Shown here in pieces: positions 23,941 to 37,100 of a DNA stretch of 64,000 bases. Each line of letters starts with the position of its first letter. Position 1 is the stretch's first letter. Origin of the DNA: Labia minor (lineage: Eukaryota; Arthropoda; Insecta; Dermaptera; Spongiphoridae). The stretch is taken from assembly GCA_963082975.1 (NCBI GenBank), contig OY720345.1, forward strand, positions 19,742,491-19,806,490, given 5' to 3'. Made by a program: the position numbers and the translations under genes. The notes under the pieces are model-generated. The model did no database searches. It saw nothing but the letters and a program-made list of their open reading frames with translations, and was not told the DNA's origin.

Positions 23941-24435
23941 AAAATTATATATACTTGCGGGGAAATGGATTATATACTTCAAGATCGATTTGAAATATAT
24001 ACGGTTTTAAGCATTTTATAAGACTTTTCTTTAAGTATTTTGAAATAATTAAAAAAATAATTTCAATATTTTTTGTAGAAATATTTATTATTCATTTGAC
24101 ATTTCAATAGATAAGTATTTGTCAAAAATAGAAATTGTATTTTCATAGAATAAAGAATAGATAAGATAATAGTTTTACAATTTTGAATTCTAAATTACTA
24201 GATTGATTTAAATTATTGTAAAATTTCTCATATGAATTGTAATGTCTGAGGCATTATGCGAAGGGAGAGGTCTAGTTGTCTTGTAGTAAATTTTAGAATA
24301 CACCAATTGTATTTTTCCTCGCTTTACGTCGGTTTGTTTTGCGTTCGAAGTTGATCGCTGTTTAATTAGTAGTAATTTTCAAGATGCGTCGTTAGATTTT
24401 CGAGACTGCATTGTTTTGGGTTCGAGCCTTTAATT

Positions 24436-24861
24436 TTTACTATCTCGCCAGAGATAAGTAGTTTGCGATCATGAAAATTTTCGATGTTGAGATTTTGATG
24501 TTTTTATACGTTTTCAAGGTTACTGAATCATTTTCACTAAGGTTGAGAAAAATGTATGTGCATGTGTGTATGTATGTAACCAAGATGGCTGGAAGTACCA
24601 GAATTAATTTTTTAACACTTCAAATCTCACGCGCCAACACGTGACGTGGTGCCATCAACAAAGAGCCAAACATGCACTAGTTTAATAAATATTATTTATT
24701 AATTTTAATTTATAATTTATTTAATTTTAATTTATAATTTATTTAATTTTAATTTATAATTTATTTAATTTTAATTTATAATTTATTTAATTTAATTTAA
24801 ATTAATATATGCTATTTAATCCCATTCAAATTTGCGAGATAGTCGAGTGGAGACACTCCAG
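24436..24861 (+). mobile_element. Family A copy with internal deletion
   Basis: Both ends intact (TTTTTACTATCTCGCC and the 3' hairpin at 24845-24861). About 200 bp of the inner module is missing, and AATTTTAATTTATAATTTAT is repeated four times in tandem at about 24690-24785. Confidence 0.85.
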
Positions 24862-25137
24862 ATTTTTTTTATTTTTATAAGAAATAAAAATAGGAAAAAA
24901 AAATTAATTTAATTTATAGGATTAGAGAGATTAGTTAATTTTTTTGTGTTTTTGTTTTATTTATGTGGGTGGAGTTTGAAATAAGTCCCGCCTATATTTT
25001 TCCTTTAAGCCACGCCCATTCCTTTAAGGGTCCAGGAGTGTGCTGCTGCGCCCATCAACAGTGCCAGTAGCACTTGTAATGGTTTTGTGAATGAATCAAC
25101 TACTACGTATATCTATTTACTAGAAGTATTAGTTAAA

Positions 25138-28100
25138 ATGAATGAACCGATGTATAATAAAAATCTTCTTGATTCTAATTCGATGGCGGTTGCAAATACA
25201 ATCCATGCCACCTCCACAACCCCATCACGATCCACCGGATTCTCTATTGAATCCATTCTTTCATCCTCTTCTTCATCCACCTCCTCCTCATCGGCGTCCT
25301 CCTTGAATTGTTCACCATTGATGGAGTTGAGTCGATTGACCATTTATCCAACGGAGTCATCGGCCACGCGTGGCAATCTTTTATCATTTTCATCTTCACC
25401 AGGCGTTGATGACTACGATGAGGAGGGAATTCATGATGATGAGGATCCATTGGATGCCGACGTTGATATGGATGAAGAGGAGGAGGATAACGACGATACG
25501 GAAGTAGAAACAAACATTGGCGATGTTGGAGAGCAACAAACCAGAATCATGAATCCAGCTACCAAAGGAAACCATTCGAAAACAACACCTACATCCATCA
25601 AAGGTAGGTTGCATTCAAAAAAATAATTTCATTTCTATTTATTCATAGGTAACGAGTTTTATATTTTTTTTTTATTATTGTGTCCAAAAATGAACACAAT
25701 ATTCGTGTGAATTAAATAAAAAATACAATTTGGGTTTCAACAAGACATGTGCTACATGTAAACCAGGTATTTATACATTAAATGAAGATTTAATGTATAA
25801 ATACCTGGTTTACCGAGCCGACGCTCAGTCATTAAAAAAATTATTCCTTATTATCGGATTTGGTTTGCAATATTAATATCTGGTTCACCGAGTTCAATTT
25901 TCGCACACAATATATATTTCGTAATTTGATTTAATTTCTTACACGAGAAAAGCATTTTGAATTTAATTTAATCACATTTAAATTATCATTTACTAATTCA
26001 TATAGATAAAAAGTTTTTTTGGAATGAAATTATTGTAAAAAGAAAATTAATAATATTTAACATTTATTAATGCATACTTGGTTCACCGAGCCACCGCTCG
26101 GTCAATAAAAAAATAGGTTCCTTATTATCGGATATGATTCGTAATATTAATACCTGATTCACCGAATCGCCATTCAAATAATTTAACATAACATAAATAA
26201 AAAAAGATTAGTAATAAAACATACACCCCTTAAACGTTCGTATTAATGTACTGGAAGAAAGAAAAGAATGACCTTAAAAAATTATTTATTTAGAGATAAA
26301 ACTCCCATTTCACCTATGCTGCTCTTATGCTTTTCTTAAAAAAAAATATTCCTTATTATTGGGTTTGGCTGGTAATACTAATAACCGTCACCGTTCAAAT
26401 AATTTAAAAGAACATAAAATAGTCATAAAACAGATTCACCTTAAACGTATGTATTAATGCTCTGAAAGACAGAAAAGAATGGTCTGCTGATAATATATAT
26501 TTCGTAATTTGATTTAATATAATATATTTTGTATTTACGAAAGCGCTGTCTGAAAAAGTTGATGAAGTCATTTAAATTTTCTATTTTAAATTAAGAAAAA
26601 ACTAATAAACGTTCTGAAACAATTTAAATGTATGTATTAATGCAATAAAAAATAGATATAGATGTAATATAAGTATTTTTAATTTTATTTTATTTTTAAT
26701 ATATTTTGTATATAAGGAAGCGCTGGCTGACGTAGTTGCTGAGGTCATATAAATTTAAATTAAGAAAAAACTAATGAAGATGATTATTCCCGAGGCTGAA
26801 ACCGATAATTATAACAATATTTTAATAACAACGATAATAATGTTTAATATAATACAATTTGATACAATTTTTATATTAGATTCCTTCCCCTTTTTGGGGT
26901 GGATTACACAATTAAAATTACTTCCATTTCAATTTATCGAATACAAACATTTTAATCTCCAGACTACAAATAATATTGAATTAATATAATTTTCTTTATA
27001 GAAAATAAAATAATAAACGTATTATATATTTATTCGTGTGAAAAGAAGTAAAAAATCTGTAGCTACTTTACTTATTATTTCTCATTTATTAAATATTAAG
27101 GCTAATAGATAGTTTTATTTTAATTACCTGAAATTACGTTTATTAGGGTCGATGGAGATTTCGAAAAATCATATAGGGGTTGATGATCATAAAAGTTTGA
27201 CGACCCCTGAAATAGACCTTTGACTTAAAATAACCCCATAAGAAATCTAAGTTATAACTATCCTGTATAAAAGTGTTATAATTTTAAATATTAAACTTTA
27301 TTTATTTTATTGTATGGAAATTCTTGAATTGATTTTAGTTTGTAATTTGTAGTTGTAGATAATGATCAAATTCCAAAATGTATATCTAATACAGCGAACC
27401 ACTTACATTTTCATGTTTTGACAATGCTATGTTAAATTCTAGAAAAAGATTGCGATCCTGGCACTATTCTCCAACCATCCTATGGGCCAAGTAAAGCTTT
27501 GCTAAACTTAATATGAATTTGAAAAAATTAATTTTAATTTTTTACTATCTCGCCAGAGATAGTATTGCGATCACGAAAATTTTCGATGTTGAGATTTTGA
27601 TGATTTTATACGTTTTGAAGGTTCCTGAATCATTTTCACTAAGGTTAAGAAAAATGTCTGTGTGTGTGTGTGTATGTGTGTGTATGTATGTAGGCAAGAT
27701 TACGCAAAAACGGTTTGAGCTAGAATGATGCAATTTGGTACATGAGCATTATTCAAAATTCATAGTTTTCTATCAACTTTTGAGAAATGTAGCTCAACCG
27801 GAAGAGGGTCATTACCTACAACGTTTTGATTTTTTTTCCTCTAAAGTGACCGTAAAAATAAAGATATATGTTTGATAATATTTCACATGATTAAAAATTG
27901 TATAAAACTGCTATATATAGAATTTCAGCTTGATTGAATCGCTGAAAGTACAAGAATTAATTTTTTAACACTGCAAATCTCACGCGCTAACACGTGCCAT
28001 GGTGCCATCAATAAAAAACCAAACATGCACTGGTTTAATATTTATAATTTATAATTAATTAAATTTAATTTAAATATAATATATTATGTTATTTAATCCA

Positions 28101-31100
28101 ATTCAAATTGCGAGATAGTCGAGTGGAGTGGCTTGTTTTAATTAATATTGATAAAATTTGCAGCATATATTAAAAATAAGAGGATAGAAGAATATTCTGG
28201 TAATATTTCATCGCCTCAATCAATTTTGAGTTTATAACTTCATAATTTCCAAAACAAACAGACAGACATAAAACATACAAAAGTCATATTTGGATTCTCC
28301 AGGTCACTAAGAGTGAAGATTTGCAAAAAAATTTAAATCCTGAACAATGCAATTTGTACAGCAACAACACGCAATGACATTAATAGAAGTATACACTGAG
28401 TCTATTATGAATGTTTTTATACTACGAGGGAATTCAATCGATATTTCAGTAATAAAATATACATTTTGCTAGTTTAATCAACTAAGATAAATAAATAAAT
28501 ATTCAGTAGTTCAAATTTCATAATTTGTAATTTTAATGTGAATTGTTCAATTTTAATTCATTTCGATTGAAAAAAGTTATAATTATTAAAAAAATAATTT
28601 TGGCTTTATGCGTGCTTCGAAATTTTTCAAACGTGCCATAGGTTCGCCATTCTTGATCTAGAGCAGCTATTCTCAAAGGGGTCCATGTGGACCTCCTGGG
28701 AGGTCTATGGGACTTCATGTGGGGTCTATGATCACCAAGGGGTCTATTGGGGGTCTATGGATATCTTTTTAGTAAAAAATAAATTAAAAGGGGAGATTTA
28801 AGAATAAAACTTAGTAATTTTAGGCCAGAAATCGCACAAAAACGTCATCCATCATCTACACTAATATTATAATTTTGTAAAATATTTATGTTTTTTTTTA
28901 TTATGTGTTAAATTTAATCATTAAAAATATAGATATAATTATTGATATTTCAGTTTATTTCTTCTATACAATTTCCCCTCTCATTTTACTATTACTATGT
29001 GTTTTAAAATGAGTCGTCTGTGGTAACTTTGACACACATACAATTAGATATATATATATATATATATATATTCCTTAGGTAGGGGGTCTATGTAATAAAT
29101 AAAATTCCTACAGGGGGTCTATGGAAGAAAAAGTTTGAGAACCCCTGATCTAGAGGGTCAATTCTGATCACCGAAACGATAGAGTAGACACACGATCAGG
29201 AAATATATCTTATCTTATTATATTAGCAAAAATATTATACTAGCAAAAATTGTATAAATATATTTGTAAATAGGATCTATTAAACCGCTCTAACGATTTT
29301 TTTGAAATTCACTTCATAGATAGCATTTATAAAGAAAAATGAATTTAAGATGATTAAGATGTTTAAGATGATTTGTAAAAATTATAAAAAATAAATTCAG
29401 TTCAATAAAATAATAAATAATATTAATTTTCGATATTGTAAAAAAAAAGGATTTCTTTAAGCATTTTCGTCTTCAGATTGTAATTTCTTCTTTCTTTATT
29501 GTAAATATATAAATGTGTTGTTTTTTTTTATTAATCTCTTATTTCTTGTTTTATCAAATGTTTGAATTCTTTATTATGTGTAAAACACAAATCTAATGTA
29601 AAATAGAATTTTTTAATAATGCTGTTATGTTAATATTTAATACAGAATACTTATGACAAAATTTCGACAAAAGGTGCTTATCTGTCAGAAAAACCGTGGA
29701 TCTGTTATTTCATAAAAAAAACCCTATCTTATATATTATATATTAATGTAAATATATATTGAAATGGAAATTATTTTAATTATGTAATCTACCCCTAAAA
29801 GGGGGAGGAATCTAATACAAAATTGTATCTAAATTTCTTGAAATAAATCTAAATCTAAATCTATAAAGTCAAGAAATCTCAAGAATGAATTCTTATATAT
29901 GCATATACATATTATAATCATATAACTTTAAATTAAACCATATTCATAATACTAAAAGAATACTAATAGAATGAGATCCGTGTACAAAAAAAAACAAGTA
30001 ATTTTTTACGTGTTTCAGATAAATTATTATGGAAATCCAGAAAAATTCACATTATTTTATTAATTTTTTTATTTTTATTTTAACGTCTAAATTTTTGGTT
30101 TTTATAAGTTCGGTTTGGATATAAGAAGATTAAAAAATTAATTAATTAAATAATTTTCCTATATCCTAACCGAACTTATAAAAACCGAAAATTAGTGAAT
30201 TAGTCAATTACTAAATGGCTGCTCATTCATAACTAATTTATATGCAAACTTTAATCATTTTTATCTCGTAAACCGTAAACTACAAGCGACCGCCACATAC
30301 TTCTTAAGGAAAGTTTGTTTTGAATCAAAAAAGGAATCTACTGGTAAAGTTTTATCAAAATCCATCTACAATCATTAGACTAAACCAGGGTTTCCCAAAT
30401 TTTTTTCGGTTCGAGGTCTTAAAATTTGTCGCGACCCACTTCATTAAAAAAAAACATTTATTTAGAACACAAATTTTATTTTTCAATAAAAATCAAGTTG
30501 TTTATTTCATACACATAAATTGCAAAATAATTATATAAGAAAAATAAAAGTAATTAAAAAATTAATAATTTTCAAATTGTTTATTTTATACAAAAAATTA
30601 CAAAATAATTATACAAGAAAAATAGAAGTAATTTTGTGTTTCTAATGATGTAAAAAAATAATAAGAATTTCTAAAATTTTTTCGCGACCTACACTTTGGG
30701 AAACTTTGGACTAAATAATTACCAAATAAAATTTAAATTATGTTTGTTATCAAGTACAGCTTATTCTACCAAGAACTTTCGACTTATGTAGGACCATCAT
30801 AGATAGATCAGCATATAAATATAAATATATTCTAATATTAATTATTTTATAAAATAATCCATTCTAAAAACAAATAATGTGAAATTTTACTCATTTATAT
30901 TAAAATTAATAAATTTTAAAAAAAACTGTGATTATGCTGAGTTGTTTAGAACGTCTCTGGTCATCCTCATCTGTTCGTTAATGAAGCAGAAAAGCGAGGC
31001 AGATGAAGTGAGTGGCGTCGCTTGGCTGCCTCTTTCTCTCTTTCTCTCTCTGATGGCTCTTTAGGCTAATTAACCACCAGAAGCATCCCCTTGAAAAGTC

Positions 31101-34100
31101 AACGAAATCGTGCCGCCGAATTAACTCTTTCAAATTTATTACCCACGTCCATTTTTACTAAACTATTCTTAAACTACAAACACACACAAATTTATAAAGT
31201 ATTTTCTTCAAAGAGAATTTATATATTTTCACGCTTTTCCAAATCATCATCATTAACTTCATTAATTAATTAAAATAAATCATTTATTTCCATTTAATTT
31301 TTTTTATAAATCATTGAATAATTATTTATTTAATTTTATTCTTTTGATTAAATTATTATTATTTTTATTGTTCAATTACTTTTGAAACTTAATAAATTTG
31401 AACTACATTGGTCACTTAAAAAAAGAAAAGAAAAACTAATATTAAAAAAAATGAGCAAATCCAGTCACAGAACCGACCGACGATTTGAAATAAATTAATT
31501 TCCAAACAACATTATATATATATATATAAAGTATCAAAAAAAAAATATTTTTAAAACTTGAATTAAAATGACTAAATTATATTATCTTGGTTTTTATTTT
31601 TTGTTTAATTACTCAATTATTAATTTCTATTATATTTTAAATGAAATATTTTCCGACAATGAATATGAAATTAATATGTTGTAAACTACCACTTCTGGTT
31701 TCCGGATATACACCAAAAGTTAATGGATTCATGCTACTAATGCATTAAGTAAATATACCAAATTTTATCGAAATCCGTTCAGCCTTTCGAGCTGTAAACG
31801 TCTATACTGACACCCAGCGGACAGACGGACAGACATCATGCTACAAATTTTTCTGTTAACAAAATGCATGATTCGTGGAGATTTGTAAAAATCTCCACAT
31901 GTGAAATTTGTTGTGAAAACAATACCTTCCCTTCCTATTGTCAGTCGGTAAAAAAAAAAAAATTTCTTAAAGTGCAGAAAAAGGGCTCAAAAGGTTCTCT
32001 TCTGGTTCTCCTGTTCATGGACTAAGAGAAATCTTTATTTATTTTGAACGAAATTAATACTTTAATTCAAAATATATATATAAGTTAATCCTTTTTAATA
32101 ATATTAGTATCTATTTTAAAATTTTTATTAATTGATAGTTGATGGGAAATTAAATTTTTTACTTAATTATTATTATTATTATTATAAAGTAACTAAATTC
32201 GTTTAAGAAAAAGAAATTAAAAAATATCTTTCAAGATATTATAATACACTTTCAAGTTAATAGTGTCTTTATAAAATTTGGTTTTATCTATTTTTTTTAT
32301 TTTGAAAAGGGGGGAGTGTGGTTGGAAAGGGCGGAATGTGATGAGTGGGGCGGAGACTGAAGCCTGGAATAGATTTGGAAATGGGGCATCATAGAAAGAC
32401 TGAGTGTGTATAACAGAGAGAGAATGAAAGAAAGCAAGAGGGTAGAAGAGAAGAAGGAAAGGGGGCAAGCAGGAAAGGGAAGATCGATGGTTACGGAGCC
32501 AATTAGCGAGTTGGAAGACAGACAAGCAACGAACGAGAAACGGCGCTAACTGCCCTCTAATTACCCAGACCAGCCAAACAGAATCTATTTGTATTCGCGG
32601 TTAGGAAATGGAGAGATTATTATCCTCTTTAAATAAATATATACGATTACCCATTGGTGTAGGAGTAAATGTGAATGGGGGGGAGTGGGGGTGGGGGAGG
32701 AGGTGGAATGGAATGGGTTTAGGAATGAGAAAAAAGAGATAGTGAAACGATATAATGAACATGAAGATGAAGTGAAAGATCAATTTATTTGTTTTTTCTT
32801 TTTCTTTTAAATAGGATAAGTCTCCATTTTAAACAAGAGATCATTAAATCGAAATTAACCCATTTATTTGAATAACTATATACAATATAACAAATAATAT
32901 ACTTAATAGAAATATATAGTACCCCTATATACAAAAATGCATCCCTTCCTCATTAAAGATATTTAAATTATATGTGATGTGATTATATGTGATTGGCTCA
33001 CTTAAAAATGACTGAATCTCCTATAATCCTATGGGAAATTGAGCTTAGAAAGAACATTTAATGTATAATTTTATACAAAATAATAACAGCTACTATTTCA
33101 AATAATTATATAAATATTTTTAAGATTTTTTCAAAAAAAAAATCACTATCATTACAGCATTGATGAATTTCAATAAGTCTTAAACCTAAACTTTTCTATC
33201 TCATGTTACCTCCAAACATGTTTCTCCTCCAAATCCCTTTAATAAAGTGAGTCTAAACTAAGCACTAAATATCAAAATAAAAAATTGAATATTTTCAATA
33301 TCAAATATTTTAAATAAGAAATGTTTACTGGACAGTATATCTATAATATGAAAATGAATCGCAAAATGTGTTTGTAAGCTCATAACTCAATAACGCCTGG
33401 ACCAATTTTGCCAATTCTTTTTTTAAATATTCGTTGAAGTCTAATGATGGTTTTTACGACGAGAAAATCAAATACTTGCCGGGAAAACCCTATAAACAGC
33501 CCTTTTCTTTTTCCTTTACGTTACCATGACAACCGATAACAAGAAATTTCAAATTTGACTTTTTATTTTAGTTAGAAATTTTTTTTCCAGAATGCCATGA
33601 AAAAATCAAATTTAAGTAGGTATTTAATAAATAGTAGGCAAAGAAAAGAACGTTTAAAGTTAAGTCAGGTAGAGTCATCTGATTTGTTAGAATTACAAAA
33701 CAAAGATAAGGAACCTAAAATTATAAAACGATTAATTGAGTCTCAGTCAGAGAGAGAACATAGCCTTTTTAAAGATAAACTCTTACATGCAGCAGGTCGC
33801 TCTACTGAGACAGAAGAAGAAAAAGAAGAGAGGTTAAAAAAAAAAGATAGACTTCAGGGGGTACAAGGGGCGAGCCCGCGTCTAGGTGTGAAGAGCGCCG
33901 AAGGATGGATGTGATCAGGAAAATAAATTCAAAATAGTTTGTCAATGAGTGTGTTGATAGTTTCGTGTTTCATGTGCGTGTTTGTGGTCATTTTTTGTTA
34001 AGCTTCCACTGGTGCTGGTTTGAAACATTTGTAAACTTTTGACTTCTTTTTTTCTCAATCATAATTTTTTTTTTAAATTAATAAATAAACATAAAATATT

Positions 34101-37100
34101 ATTACACAAGTTATAGTAGGGATATTTTTCAATAAAACATAAAATATCAAAAAATATTTTATCGTTTTAAACCACCCAGGCTTAAGGATAAAGCACTGTA
34201 TATATTAACAGTCGGCATTGGTAGGCAAAACTGCGCGTTATTGGTAATAAAAAGTTGCTAAGATAAAGAGTGACAATGAATTTTCTCAATATCGAGGACT
34301 GATTTTAAAATTTTTAAAACAACTTTTAAATGAAAATGCATTGAAATTTTGAAAAGCCTAAATTTTCTCCAGGAACAAATCAGTTTTCACAACCATACCC
34401 TACATACTTGGTTCTTTCCTACCAGACTTTTTCTTCCTATTTAGCTTGATCGATTAATATTATAAATTGAAAAGTCATAACCTAACACCATTTTATTTGT
34501 TTTTTTTTTAATTTCAAATAATTTTAAAACAAAATAATAAAAAATTTTTTTTTTTTTTTAAATTCTGATATTTCAAATGCAAATGTTATTTTTTATTTTT
34601 TGAAAATATCTTTGACATGATGTTTTACTTAATGAATGACAGAAGAATAAATGAATGAATGAATGACGATGATGAGTATCGAGAAAACATTGAGTTAATT
34701 GTGTGAACTTGCATTGGATCTTTTTCTTTTTTTATATTTTCACTCTCTCTCTCTCGCTCTGTATATGTTTGTGTGTGTATGTTTGTCTATTTCTGTGCCT
34801 GTCGTTGGTTTTTCAGAATAGATATCGTTTAGAAACATTTGCATTCCAAGCACACTAATTTCTCAGCTCCTCGTTTCTAACCATGATAAACGACCGGTTA
34901 ATTGAACCCCCGAAAACAGAACTCATTTTTTTTCCAACTAATTTTTTTTTTGCTTTCTAATAGTATAAAGAAAGACAGCCCATCTCAATCTATTTAAACC
35001 AATACATAGAAATGACAAACAAACAGACGGATACGTCTCATTTGAAAAATTTGTTGGATTTCATTAAACGAATATTTACATGAAAATAATTTTTATTTTA
35101 AAAAGAATTTTTATTTATGATCTTTTGGCTAAAATAAAATTATTATAAATATCAAAGAAATTAAGTAATAATTAGTTCCTTTGATATTTTCCCTCTCACT
35201 CTCTCTTAATCATTAATTATATTTGTTTATGTTTATAGATCCAAATTAATATATAATATATTTTTTATAAAAAATGTATATTAAACTGATAAATATACTA
35301 CTTACATTTTCGTCATCTGTTAAAAAAAAATCAATTTATACAAATAACATATAATTAAAGTACAGTAATACCCCGTTTAACGCGGGGGATACGTTCCATC
35401 AAAAGAGAGCGTAATGCGAAACAGCGCTAAACGAGGCTATTTTAACATGTAAATAATGGGGTTAGGGGAAGATGGATAGAAAATTGGTTAGGTGTTAAAT
35501 TTAATAATTCTGTTTTTTTTAATAAAAATAAAACCAAACATTTATTTCTTACAAAAATAAAAACAATATAAACGAAAATATAAATAAAATTCTAAGTCAG
35601 ACAAATCATTCAGTCTATTCTGTGTTTCTAATTTTCTGCCTTTTTATCAAGAAGGCATCTAATGTAGTTTGCGTTTTCCTTGTGCGTTCTGTTAGAAGTT
35701 GTTGATAAGTGGATAAAGCATCTATAACACCTCGTCTTGCTTTTGAACTCCTGTCAAAATTTGGATCATTTTCAACAAATTGGTCCATAATTTCAGTTAT
35801 AGTGGTCAAACTGCTTTTTACAAACGCCATCGAAAGTTCTTTTTGTATCATTACTATTAATATTTTTGTTTTCTTCTTGCTCAGTTAATTCCTTGAGCTC
35901 ATCATTAGAAAGACTAGCTGCTGTTTCTTGAACTATTTCTTCGACGTCTTCCACATTTACCTCATCTAAACCGGTTTGTTTCGCTAATTCCACTATTTCT
36001 TCCAAAATTTTATTCATATCGACGGAGTGTCCAATGTCTTCACTCTTACTTAAATCTGGCCAAATGTTGAAGTTGACAAATTCAATGTAGCACTAATTTG
36101 AGATTGACGTTCACCAGAATCTAATCTTCTAATCACTTGCATTTTAGTTTCCAGTGAAATGCTTTTTCTGGTTGCTTTCTTTTCTTGTTTTTCGTTATTA
36201 CCCATGTTAAAAACTAAAGATCATAATATTTGTCACTGTATTAATCGTTATACATATTATATAAATTTATACTTACAATAATGTCACCAAATGTTTCAAA
36301 TAATAAAATTGCGTTCGCACAGCACCGTACCAAACAAAAAATACAACTACACTGTTTCGAATATTGGAAAACCTAGTGCTGCGAACGATTTCGGGGAATC
36401 CCCAGGTTCAAATAAAAGAGCGCTAAACCGAAACAGCGCTAACCGAGACAGCGTTAAGCGGGGTCTTACTGTATAATATATATATGTATATATTATATTA
36501 ACATTAATAAAAAAAGAATTAAATTGATAGAATTAGAAATGTTATAGAGACACAAGAATTTTATTCAATTTTTCATTTATTCTATTTATTTAATATTTAT
36601 CTACTAAATTAAATTTAGAAATTTGGATAAGATAGTACATAAAATAAATATAAAATTAGTCCTAATCAGACCTACATAATTATGTAATGGACAAAGTATT
36701 TATATTTTTATTTATTTTTTTTTATTATTCATTTTATTTTGTTTGTCTATTTTTCTTATTATAATTTTGTTTGTCTATTTTTATTATTATATTAACAAAG
36801 TTATTTTGTCGCATTAAGGTTAAAATGAAATATATGTATATAGATATAATATTTAGACAACGGGGAGGAACCGTCTCCTTCCAAGTTTTTATATTTTTAT
36901 CAGTTTTAATTGGCAGTTGAAAAAGATATATCATCCTGATATGAACTTGTAACTATCACGTCCCGTGATATAATTATTTTTTTTATAAATCATCACACCC
37001 TCTGATAACTATTCCTGTTACTCCCTGTAATAGTAATGAATTACATTATCTTATTTTTTTTATTTAAATGTCTTATATTTAATCTGTTTAAAATTTTTTT

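Noticed and set aside
24690-24785. Regular short repeats that might suggest a CRISPR array
   Set aside because: They are contiguous AT-rich tandem units without spacers, inside a family A element of a eukaryotic genome.
25113-25614. Several minus-strand frames over homeobox exon 1
   Set aside because: They are antisense shadows of a biased (Ser- and acid-rich) coding exon.
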